From JAZFYD01 sp036443405 (GTDB lineage: Bacteria > Planctomycetota > PLA2), in NCBI GenBank assembly GCA_036443405.1, contig JAZFYD010000204.1, forward strand, positions 1 to 25,995: a stretch of DNA of 25,995 bases, in the 5' to 3' direction. Both the position numbers and the translations under genes were made by a program. The notes under the pieces are model-generated. The model was not told where the DNA came from. It saw only the letters and a list, made by a program, of their open reading frames with translations, and searched no databases. Positions 16,140 to 23,567 of this stretch are shown in pieces. Every line of letters begins with the position of its first letter. The stretch's first letter is position 1.

Positions 16140-18250
16140 GCGGTTCGCTTCTCCCGGAGCACACGGAGCGCCTCAAGAGCACCGGTGCGAATGTGTGGCA
16201 TGGACTTCCACAACGACAAATCGAGCAAAGGCTGAAAGTAGATCTCGTCCGGTTCCAATTTCGCCAAAGCGATGGTGGCGTTCGCCCTGTCCAGTCGCCC
16301 ACCCGCAATGCGAATCTCACGCAGTCGCTGCGCCGCGTCCGGATCCGTCGTGCCCATCTCACCCAACAGCCAAATCGCGCGGCGACGCTGTAGAGGGTCC
16401 GAGCTCTCCGTGATACGCGTCAGGGTCTCCGGAATCTCCGCCGCCAGTTCCGGATGATGAGTGAGCCCCGTCAACCCGAGACTCACTACACGCGGGTTGG
16501 GATCGCGCAACGCGCGTTCGAACACCCGCGCCCCAAACTTCCCCATGGTGTGCAACGCCTGCGCCGCCTTCATGCGGGTGTATGCCGATTCGCCCCGCAA
16601 CCCCTCTTCCAGAGCGCGACGAACCTTGAAGTCGTTGCGGGTCGTCACTCGCCCCAACGCCCAACAAAGACGCGCGCGCTCGTAGCTTCCCGCCGCGGGC
16701 CAAAGCGCCAACAATCGCGGACCCACTTTGTGAGCCGCCGGCCCCCAGAGTGCGAGCGTGTTGATCGCGACGACCCGGTTCCTTTCCAACGGAGTCTCGA
16801 GCCACATGCAAATCCGTTCCAAGTCCGCCACCGAAACGTCGGCCCGCGCTTGGTCCAGTGTGCGCGACATCCGCATCGCCTCGCCAAACCACTCCACGCG
16901 GATCTTGTTCACGCGCCCGTACCGCCGGATCGCGTCGCGAGTGCGCACCACGATCACTTCGCACTCCTTGACCGCCGGGGTCAGCGAGCCCTCGTGATCC
17001 AACTCCCACAACGCGCGAAGCGCTGCATGCGAGCGCAAGACACGGCCACCTCCGAGCGCCCGGAGCGCAGCGAGGCGGACATCTGGATCTTCATCCGCCA
17101 AGAGATCCCGAGACAGACCGTCCAATTGTTCCGGCGGGAGTTCCTCCAGAGCCGCGAGACAACCCAGCGCGGACAACCGACGCCGCGAATCCGGCGCGCG
17201 AACATCCAGAATCAGTTGGCGCGCGAGGCGCTTCGGAGCAACCAACCCTAGCGCTGCCATGAGAGGCGGGCGTGCGATCCCCACACGCACCGCCAACTGC
17301 GCCGCGAGCAGGTCCACCATCCCGCGGGCGTCGGCCGTTTCGAGTTTGTGCACCAAACGCGCGGCGCGCGCGATGACGCGATCATCCGAATCCCGTAGCG
17401 CGAGACGAACGAGTTCTACGATCTCGTCGTCAGTCTTGATGAGCGCGAGCGCCTCCAAGACCAGGCGGCGCGAACGCGGCGGCCCATCTTTCAACACCGC
17501 ACCGCAAGCCGCAGCACTCTCGGGCCAACATGCGGGCACCGCGCCGGCCGCCATCATGCGCCGATACGGAACCGGATCCCGCAACGCGTCGGCGAGCGCC
17601 GCAACATCCAACCGATCGCGGCCGAGCGCACGAAACGGCGGGGCGCGCAGCCAATCCGGCAACAGCTCTTGTTTGGCTGGATCGGTGCGATTCACTCCGA
17701 TCGGCGCGGCGATGCGCAAGAACTCGCCAAGTTTCGCCGAGTCGCCCGACGTGTCCCGCGGCGACGACAACGCTTGGTTCACCGCCTTACCCGCTCGGCG
17801 AGAAATCGGCCCAAGCGAGTAGCTCCACAGTTCGGACAGACAGGGGACGACCAGATGACGCGCGACCCGGCGATCCCTGAACCAGGCCCACGCGGCGGCT
17901 CGCGGCGCGGCGGCATCGTCGGCGAGCCCCTGGATGACTTCGGCAAGAGCGCCGGCATCCCATCGCCTCGTTTCCCCAAGCATCACCAACGCTCTCACCC
18001 GCACCTCAGGGTCGGCGTCGTGAACAGCGGCACGCAGCTCGTCGCCGGTGAGACGCCACGATTCAGCGGTGAAGTCGAACTTACCGGGTTTGCCCACCGT
18101 CGGAACGCACTTCAGAAACGCCGTCCGCGCCTTCTGTCGTTCCTCCATCGTGCCGCGATAGAGTTGCGGCATCGGACGCGCGGGCTCGTCCGCGCGCCCG
18201 GGCGTCGCTAAGAGCAACACCGCAACGCACCATCGCGTACCGTTCGCCAT
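16094..18250 (-). CDS. Exported HEAT-repeat protein (3' end apparently frameshifted)
   Basis: As read, this is a 718-residue protein. A signal peptide (hydrophobic CVAVLLLATP, cleavage likely after GRA-DEP) suggests export. The rest is a chain of helix pairs typical of HEAT/armadillo-like repeats, with recurring phrases such as DPEVRVRALVMLGE, DPDVRLAALRALGG, AYTRMKAAQALHTMGKFG and DPLQRRRAIWLLGEMG. HEAT solenoids bind other proteins; no enzymatic domain is seen. Sense breaks down in the last 15 residues (after LREKR), and a coding-quality frame continues to 15921. The natural protein would then be about 775 residues. Its start lies only 7 nt from the nearest possible start of the divergent DUF2071 gene. 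The exact partner is unknown. Confidence 0.85.
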   Translation of the reverse strand: MANGTRWCVAVLLLATPGRADEPARPMPQLYRGTMEERQKARTAFLKCVPTVGKPGKFDFTAESWRLTGDELRAAVHDADPEVRVRALVMLGETRRWDAGALAEVIQGLADDAAAPRAAAWAWFRDRRVARHLVVPCLSELWSYSLGPISRRAGKAVNQALSSPRDTSGDSAKLGEFLRIAAPIGVNRTDPAKQELLPDWLRAPPFRALGRDRLDVAALADALRDPVPYRRMMAAGAVPACWPESAAACGAVLKDGPPRSRRLVLEALALIKTDDEIVELVRLALRDSDDRVIARAARLVHKLETADARGMVDLLAAQLAVRVGIARPPLMAALGLVAPKRLARQLILDVRAPDSRRRLSALGCLAALEELPPEQLDGLSRDLLADEDPDVRLAALRALGGGRVLRSHAALRALWELDHEGSLTPAVKECEVIVVRTRDAIRRYGRVNKIRVEWFGEAMRMSRTLDQARADVSVADLERICMWLETPLERNRVVAINTLALWGPAAHKVGPRLLALWPAAGSYERARLCWALGRVTTRNDFKVRRALEEGLRGESAYTRMKAAQALHTMGKFGARVFERALRDPNPRVVSLGLTGLTHHPELAAEIPETLTRITESSDPLQRRRAIWLLGEMGTTDPDAAQRLREIRIAGGRLDRANATIALAKLEPDEIYFQPLLDLSLWKSMPHIRTGALEALRVLREKRTAAWIGRHSTESGGAR

Positions 18251-18257
18251 CGCTCCC

Positions 18258-19076
18258 TTGAACGAACGGTCACCCGGCTCGGATCGTTTTTTCGAACGCC
18301 AGAGTTCGCGGGTCGGTCAAAATGTCCCGGTGCCGGCGCCTATCGAACACACCGATCACCGGCCGTGGCCGTTGCCTTCGTCGCCGTGGACCATGGCGCA
18401 ACGTTGGCACGATCTTCTTTTCATGCACTGGGCGGTGCCGGTCGACGTGATGCGCGCGCTCGTTCCCGATGAACTCGAACTCGACACGTTCGAAGGTCGA
18501 ACCTACATCGGTGTTGTTCCGTTTCGCATGTCGGGCGTTCGCCTTCGATTCACGCCGGCGCTTCCGGGCATCGGCGCGTTCCCGGAACTGAACGTCCGTA
18601 CCTACGTCACCTGCGACGGCAAACCGGGTGTGTTCTTCTTCAGCCTCGACGCGACGAACGCGATCGCGGTCGCCGCCGCGCGCGCGTGGTTCAAACTCCC
18701 CTACATGCGCGCGCGCATGTCGCTTGATCCCGAACGCGACGGGTGGGTCCACTACAAGTGCGAGCGAACGCACAAACGCGAGCCTCCGGCGGAGTTCATC
18801 GCGCGATACGGCCCCACCGGCGACGTCTACACCGCCGCAGCCGGCACGCTCGACCACTGGCTGACCGAGCGTTACTGTCTCTACACCGTCGATCGGCGCC
18901 ACCGGGTCCGGCGCGCCGAGGTCCATCACGCAACGTGGCCGCTGCAACCTGCGGAATGCGAGGTCGAAACGAACACGATGACCGCGAGCCTCGGCCTCGA
19001 TCACGGGGGCGCGACACCGCTGCTCCATTTCGCGCGCTTCATGGACGTCGTCGTCTGGCTCCCGCGGCGTCTCTGA
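18258..19076 (+). CDS. DUF2071 (YqjF-like) family protein
   Basis: The longest frame gives 272 residues from a TTG. That start is only 7 nt from the divergent HEAT gene, so a later start (GTG at 18330, or the ATG within WTMAQRWHD) is likely; I see no decisive ribosome site. The body is clearly the DUF2071/YqjF family, with RPWPLPSSPW, AQRWHDLLFMHWAVP, LELDTFEGRTYIGVVPFRM and FPELNVRTYVT all in the expected order. Family members are about 230-250 residues, which fits a start after residue 20. The family resembles acetoacetate-decarboxylase-like folds, but its function is unsettled. No signal peptide is visible. A nitroreductase follows 36 nt later on the same strand, so the two probably share a transcript. 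Confidence 0.88.
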   Translation: MNERSPGSDRFFERQSSRVGQNVPVPAPIEHTDHRPWPLPSSPWTMAQRWHDLLFMHWAVPVDVMRALVPDELELDTFEGRTYIGVVPFRMSGVRLRFTPALPGIGAFPELNVRTYVTCDGKPGVFFFSLDATNAIAVAAARAWFKLPYMRARMSLDPERDGWVHYKCERTHKREPPAEFIARYGPTGDVYTAAAGTLDHWLTERYCLYTVDRRHRVRRAEVHHATWPLQPAECEVETNTMTASLGLDHGGATPLLHFARFMDVVVWLPRRL

Positions 19077-19112
19077 CTATCGCTTCGCGGCCGAACGTGG
19101 TCAGATTCGCGG

Positions 19113-19769
19113 ATGGTCGAGTTCGTCCCCCATGAAGATCGTTACGATCCGGGCGTGCCGCCGGAAGAGGCCGCGCGCGCGTTCTTTGATGTCATGCGGC
19201 GCCGCCGATCCGTGCGCATGTTCAGCGACCGCCCCGTCTCGCAGGAGACCATCGAGTGGATCGTGCGCGCGGCCGGTTCCGCGCCGAGCGGCGCCAACAA
19301 ACAACCTTGGCGCTTTGTCTGCGTGAAGGATCCCGCGCTCAAACGCGAGATCCGTTTGGCGGCCGAGGTCGAGGAGCGGGAATTTTATGAAAAACGCGCG
19401 CCGAAATCCTGGCTCGACGCGTTGGCTCCGCTTGGCACCGACGAACACAAGGAGTACCTGGAGATCGCGCCGTGGCTCATCGTTGTCTTCCTCCTCGCAA
19501 AGGATGAAGACGGTTCGCAGGTGTATTACCGAAACGAATCGGTCGGCCTCGCGTCGGGTCTCCTGCTCGCCGCCGCGCATCACGCCGGCCTCGCGACATT
19601 GACGCACACACCGAGCCCGATGGGGTTTTTGCAAAAGGTCCTGAACCGGTCCGAAAACGAGCGGCCGTTCCTGCTGATTCCGGTCGGCTACCCGGCCGAG
19701 GACTGCATAGTCCCGGCGCACGCGCTGTCGCGCAAGCCTCTTGAACAAATCATGGTGATCGATCGATGA
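19113..19769 (+). CDS. Nitroreductase family protein, iodotyrosine-deiodinase-like
   Basis: This 218-residue FMN-dependent oxidoreductase starts at the ATG at 19113. The nitroreductase fold signatures are the Arg-rich FMN phosphate contact MRRRRSVRMFSD (28-39), the loop GSAPSGANKQPW (56-66) and the C-terminal FMN/dimer segment ending in PVGYP (190-194). The pattern with the EVEEREFYEKR stretch and the lid-like region is closest to the iodotyrosine-deiodinase/BluB-like branch rather than classical NfsA. Such bacterial proteins reductively remove halogens or reduce nitro groups; the natural substrate is often unknown. The stop overlaps the next gene's start in ATGA, indicating translational coupling to the exported amidohydrolase, although this protein has no signal peptide and should act in the cytoplasm. 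Confidence 0.88.
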   Translation: MVEFVPHEDRYDPGVPPEEAARAFFDVMRRRRSVRMFSDRPVSQETIEWIVRAAGSAPSGANKQPWRFVCVKDPALKREIRLAAEVEEREFYEKRAPKSWLDALAPLGTDEHKEYLEIAPWLIVVFLLAKDEDGSQVYYRNESVGLASGLLLAAAHHAGLATLTHTPSPMGFLQKVLNRSENERPFLLIPVGYPAEDCIVPAHALSRKPLEQIMVIDR

Positions 19770-22309
19770 ACCGTTTCGCTGTACTCGCCGCGACTTGCCT
19801 CGCACTTTGTGTTTCGCTCACCGAGGCGCAGGACGCACCGGGCAAAGACCTCGTCATCCGGGGTGCGCGCATCCTGACCGTCACCGGCGGCGTGATCGAA
19901 AACGGCGCGGTCGTCGTCAAGGGCGGCAAGATCGCCTGGGTCGGCCCGGACGCCGATGTCTCCGTGCCCGCGGGCGTATCGGTGCGCGACGCGAAGGGGC
20001 AGGTGCTGATCCCCGGCCTCGTCGACACACACAGCCACATCGGCGTCTATGCGATCCCGCGGGTCGCGGCGAACTCCGACGGCAACGAGATGAGCGGACC
20101 GGTGCAGGCGCTGGTGCGCGCGCAGGACAGTTTTTTCCCGATGGACCCGGCCATCAAGATGGCGCGCGCGGGCGGCATCACCACGGCGAACATCCTGCCG
20201 GGCAGCGGCAACGTCATGGGCGGCCAGGCGGTGTATCTGAAACTCAAGCCCGGCACCGTCGACGAGATGAAGATCGATCTCGCGGGCGGTCCCGGCGGCA
20301 TGAAGATGGCCAACGGCGAGAACCCGAAGCGCAGTTACGGCCGGCGCAACAAGGCGCCCGCGACGCGCATGAAGATCACGGCGCTGCAACGCGAGATCTA
20401 TCTGAAGGGACAGGAGTACCAGCGCAAGTGGGCCGCGTTTCGCGCGAAGGAAGAAGGCGCCGAACAACCCGACCGCGATCTCGCCCTCGAAGCGGTCGTC
20501 GAGATCCTCGAGAGAAAGCGGACGGTGCACTTCCACACGCACCGCGCCGACGACATCCTGAGCGCGATGCGTCTTGCCGAGGAGTTTGGCTTCGAGGTTG
20601 TGCTGCATCACGTGACCGAAGCATGGTTGGTGGCGGACGAGATCAAGCGACGCAACGTGCCGTGCTCGCTCATCGTGCTCGACTCTCCCGGCGGGAAACA
20701 CGAAGCTATCAACCTGCGCTTTGAGAATCCGGGCATCTGCGAGCGCGCAGGCATCAAGGTCGCGCTGCACAGCGACGACCCGGTTTCCGAGAGCCGGTTC
20801 TTTCTCCGCGCGGGCGCCATCGCGGTGCGCGGCGGCATGACCAAAGAGGGCGCGCTCAAGGCGCTGACCATCCACGGCGCCGAGATGATGCACCTGGAAA
20901 ACCGCATCGGCTCGATTGCGGTCGGCAAGGATGCGGACCTCGTTTTGTTGTCCGGCGAGCCGTTCAGCGTCTACACACGCGTGCTCGCAACGTGGATCGA
21001 GGGCGATCTCGTCTTCGACCGCAGCCGTCCAGAGGACGCGCGCTACGCCACCGGCGGATTCCAGCGCGCCGACCGCTTGCCCGCGCGCCCGTACGCGGGG
21101 ATCTCGGGACCCGCGGTTCCGGCTGCTCCCGCAGGCGCGCGCGGCGACGCGCTAAGCGGCACGTTCGCGGTTTACGCGGGACGGCTGCATCCGGTCAGCG
21201 GTCCGGCAATCGAGAACGCCGTCGTGCTCGTGCAGGACGGCAAGATCGCGGCGGTCGGCAAGATCGGCGAGATCGCTCTGCCGACCGGTATCCCAATCGT
21301 CAGCGCGCCGATCGTCACGCCCGGCCTCATCGACGCGCACAGCTCCGTCGGCCTCAGCGGCCAGTTCAACGTCAACGCGGATCAGGACCAGGAGGAGTTG
21401 ACCGATCCGAACCAGGCGGCAGTTCGCGTGCTCGACGGGTTCAATCCGCGCGAGCGCCTGCTCGATCACCTCGTGAAACACGGCGTGACGGTGATCCAGT
21501 GCGTGCCGGGCCCGACCAACCCCATCGCCGGGCAGTGCGGCATCTTCAAGACCCACGGCGGAACGGCCGCGGACATGCTGGTGCGTTTCCCGTCGGCGGT
21601 GCTGTTCAACCTCGGCGAGAGCCCGAAGCGTCACTACGGCGGAAAGAACAAGGCGCCGGGCACGCGCATGGGCACCGCGGCGCTGATCCGCGCGGCGCTT
21701 TCCAAGGCCGCGGACCAGGACGGCGGCAAAGACAACGACGACAAGGGGCGCGATCTCGGCAAGGAGGCCCTGCGCCTTCTGCTCGAGAAGAAGATCCCCG
21801 CGCTGTTCTCCGCCCACCGCGAAGACGACATCATGACCGCCGTTCGAATCGCAAACGAGTTCGGACTGGACTTCAACCTCAGCCAGGCGACGGAGGGTTA
21901 TCTGGTTGCGGAGCACCTCGCCAAGACCGGCGTCCCCGTGCTCATGGGCCCAACCATGCAGCGCATCGGCGATCTGCAACGCCAGCACACGTGTCTCGAA
22001 GGCGCGGCGCTGCTCGCCGAGAAGGGCATTCCGATCGCGATCACGTCGGGGTTCGAAGGCTACGTGCCCAAAACGCGCGTCGTCCTGTTCGAGGCGGCGG
22101 TCGCGGCGGTGAACGGTTTGGGGTACGAGAACGCGCTGCGGGCGATCACCCTCGACGCGGCCAAGATCCTGCGCATCGACAAAGACTACGGGAGCATTGA
22201 ACCCGGCAAGGTCGCCGACCTCGTTCTCTTCGACGGCGACCCCTTCGAGTACACAAGCCACGTGAAAAAGACCTACGTGGCCGGCAAACTCGCGTACTCG
22301 CGGCCCTGA
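19766..22309 (+). CDS. Exported tandem amidohydrolase with degenerate second domain
   Basis: This 847-residue protein has a cleavable signal peptide (cleavage after residue 21, TEA-QD), followed by two amidohydrolase-superfamily units of about 400 residues (about 28-425 and 465-847). Each has a composite beta domain and a TIM barrel. The first unit keeps metal ligands typical of the family: His89-x-His91 in DTHSHIG, His257 in FHTHRADD, His281/282 in LHHVTEAW and Asp337 in LHSDDP. In the second unit the aligned positions read Ser527, Ser682, Ser706/Gln707 and Gly762. The pair aligns without large gaps. The second unit should therefore be catalytically dead and may act in assembly or substrate binding. 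Related exported imidazolonepropionase-like proteins cleave cyclic amide bonds; the substrate here is unknown. The start overlaps the nitroreductase stop (ATGA). Confidence 0.9.
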   Translation: MNRFAVLAATCLALCVSLTEAQDAPGKDLVIRGARILTVTGGVIENGAVVVKGGKIAWVGPDADVSVPAGVSVRDAKGQVLIPGLVDTHSHIGVYAIPRVAANSDGNEMSGPVQALVRAQDSFFPMDPAIKMARAGGITTANILPGSGNVMGGQAVYLKLKPGTVDEMKIDLAGGPGGMKMANGENPKRSYGRRNKAPATRMKITALQREIYLKGQEYQRKWAAFRAKEEGAEQPDRDLALEAVVEILERKRTVHFHTHRADDILSAMRLAEEFGFEVVLHHVTEAWLVADEIKRRNVPCSLIVLDSPGGKHEAINLRFENPGICERAGIKVALHSDDPVSESRFFLRAGAIAVRGGMTKEGALKALTIHGAEMMHLENRIGSIAVGKDADLVLLSGEPFSVYTRVLATWIEGDLVFDRSRPEDARYATGGFQRADRLPARPYAGISGPAVPAAPAGARGDALSGTFAVYAGRLHPVSGPAIENAVVLVQDGKIAAVGKIGEIALPTGIPIVSAPIVTPGLIDAHSSVGLSGQFNVNADQDQEELTDPNQAAVRVLDGFNPRERLLDHLVKHGVTVIQCVPGPTNPIAGQCGIFKTHGGTAADMLVRFPSAVLFNLGESPKRHYGGKNKAPGTRMGTAALIRAALSKAADQDGGKDNDDKGRDLGKEALRLLLEKKIPALFSAHREDDIMTAVRIANEFGLDFNLSQATEGYLVAEHLAKTGVPVLMGPTMQRIGDLQRQHTCLEGAALLAEKGIPIAITSGFEGYVPKTRVVLFEAAVAAVNGLGYENALRAITLDAAKILRIDKDYGSIEPGKVADLVLFDGDPFEYTSHVKKTYVAGKLAYSRP

Positions 22310-22313
22310 TCCA

Positions 22314-22355
22314 AAACAAAAAAGCGCGCGCCGCCCGTGAGGGAGACGCGCGCTT
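22314..22355 (-). terminator. Intrinsic terminator of the selenoprotein gene, possibly bidirectional
   Basis: A perfect 9-bp stem (AAGCGCGCG 22322-22330, CGCGCGCTT 22347-22355) encloses an inner CCC/GGG pairing. On the minus strand the stem is followed by a T-rich run (positions 22323 down to about 22314), the classic intrinsic-terminator layout. It starts 17 nt after the TAG of the leftward gene. On the plus strand the stem lies just after the amidohydrolase stop but lacks a good T-run, so it stops the leftward transcript best. Confidence 0.85.
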
Positions 22356-22372
22356 GCGATTACGTTGGTGGC

Positions 22373-23377
22373 CTAGCCGCCGATTCGTCCGAGGGCTGCC
22401 TCGGCCATCTTGGCCGCGCGGGTGCCCGCGTACTTCTTCACGACTCTCTTGTAGCCCTTGATCGCGGGGCCCATCTTCTTGGCTTTGCCGCCCGCTTTCT
22501 CTTCGTTCGCAGCGGCCTTCTTGAACGACTTCATCGCGGACATCTCGTTCTTCACGTTTGCATCCGCGTCGAGTTCCTTCTTCTTGTCCGCCGCCCAGGT
22601 CGCGACATCCATGCCGGCGAAGTCCTTGCCGATCGCCTTGATGTCGTCGTAGACCATGTCGAAGTCCTTGTCGGCGATTCCCGCCTCGACGAACTTCTGC
22701 ATGTGGGCGCCGTACGCCTCGGCCTTGGTGCGCAGGAACTTGGCGTCCTCGGCGAGGGTGCGGTCCTCACCTTCCGCGAATTTCGCAGCGGCGGCCCACG
22801 CCTTGCCGATCTGGCCCTTGTCGTACATCTTCACCGCGCCCTTGAGCTTGGCGTGCATATCACGACCGAGGTCCGGGATGAAAACGGCCTCGAGAAGCTT
22901 CTCGATCTGCGCTTCGCCGGGTTTGCCTTCGCCGACGACCTTGCCCGTCGCGTCGATGAGATACATGTGCGGGATGCCCGTGCGGCCCCCCGGCACGGTG
23001 AATCGCCCAAGCGTTGCCCGGCCGGGATCGGAAGCGACCCAGTACTCGGCACCCTTGGCGCTGATGAGCTTCGACTTCACGACGCCGGTGTTCTCCGCGG
23101 TGATCGCGACCACGCGGAAACCGCGGTCGAAGTACTTCTTATGCAGCTTGTTCAGGTCACCGACCTGATTCATGCACGGGGGTCACCAAGTGGCGAAGAA
23201 CTCGAGCAGCCAAACCTTGCCGCGCAGGCTGGCCGCGGTCGGCGAATCTTTGCCGGTGTTCAACCACTCGTTCGAGGTGAGCTCCGGGACCTTCTGCCCG
23301 TCGAGCTTTTTCCAGTCAGCCGATGCCGGCAGCGCGAGCCCGGCAACGACGCCGAGCAGGATCAGTGATTTCTTCAT
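22373..23377 (-). CDS. Secreted selenocysteine-containing thioredoxin/TlpA-like protein (in-frame UGA)
   Basis: Read through one TGA (23185-23183), this is a 334-residue protein. ATG at 23377 has GGAG about seven bases upstream. A signal peptide (cleavage after PASA, residue 20) suggests export. A thioredoxin-like domain follows (about 28-165), with VWLLEFFATW, then UGA, then PPC. The UGA stands at residue 65 in the place of the first, nucleophilic Cys of the CxxC motif; Cys68 is present. The cis-Pro loop RTGIP (Pro136) lies downstream, in the same frame. Residues after about 170 form a Lys/Ala-rich, helical, cationic region with no known motif. A SECIS-like hairpin follows the UGA. Conventional calling would give a 64-residue stub and a 267-residue protein from Met69 lacking both the signal peptide and the first active-site residue. 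At least six other genes here use TGA as stop, so recoding is local. It probably reduces or isomerises disulfides in the periplasm. Confidence 0.87.
23153..23167 (-). promoter_or_regulatory. Candidate bacterial SECIS hairpin
   Basis: In the mRNA sense the sequence CAGGUC, GGU, GACCUG forms a perfect 6-bp stem with a GGU loop. The loop begins 22 nt after the UGA. Bacterial SECIS elements lie directly downstream of the UGA inside the coding region, with a stem carrying a small apical loop that starts with G, often GGU, roughly 16-37 nt from the UGA; E. coli fdhF has its GGU at a similar distance. A weak outer pairing (UGCA with UGCA) could extend the structure. It would bind SelB with Sec-tRNA. 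Confidence 0.8.
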
Positions 23378-23567
23378 GGGTATCTCCAGGATGGACGCTC
23401 CATAGCCTACAACCCCGCCGGGTCCGCCACACCCTTCACCGCGGCAAATGGGTGGCCCGCAGCGGTGCGCCCTGGCCCGATTCAGGGCATTTCGCGGCCC
23501 ACATTCGCGGCCGTCGCCGGGCGCAAGTAATCTAGCGCCCGCGTAGTCGAGGGATCCGAGAAGAACG
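23378..23567. promoter_or_regulatory. Divergent intergenic region between selenoprotein gene and mutS
   Basis: This stretch of 190 bases has a 7-bp dyad (CGGGCGC 23518-23524, GCGCCCG 23535-23541) enclosing TAATCT (23528-23533), which looks like a -10 element for mutS without a clear -35. A 9-base direct repeat, TTCGCGGCC, occurs at 23491-23499 and 23504-23512. Either may be a control site; neither is proved. Confidence 0.35.

Noticed and set aside
19688..20893. Minus-strand open frame opposite the amidohydrolase
   Set aside because: It is antisense to a gene with clear catalytic motifs and has no recognisable domain.
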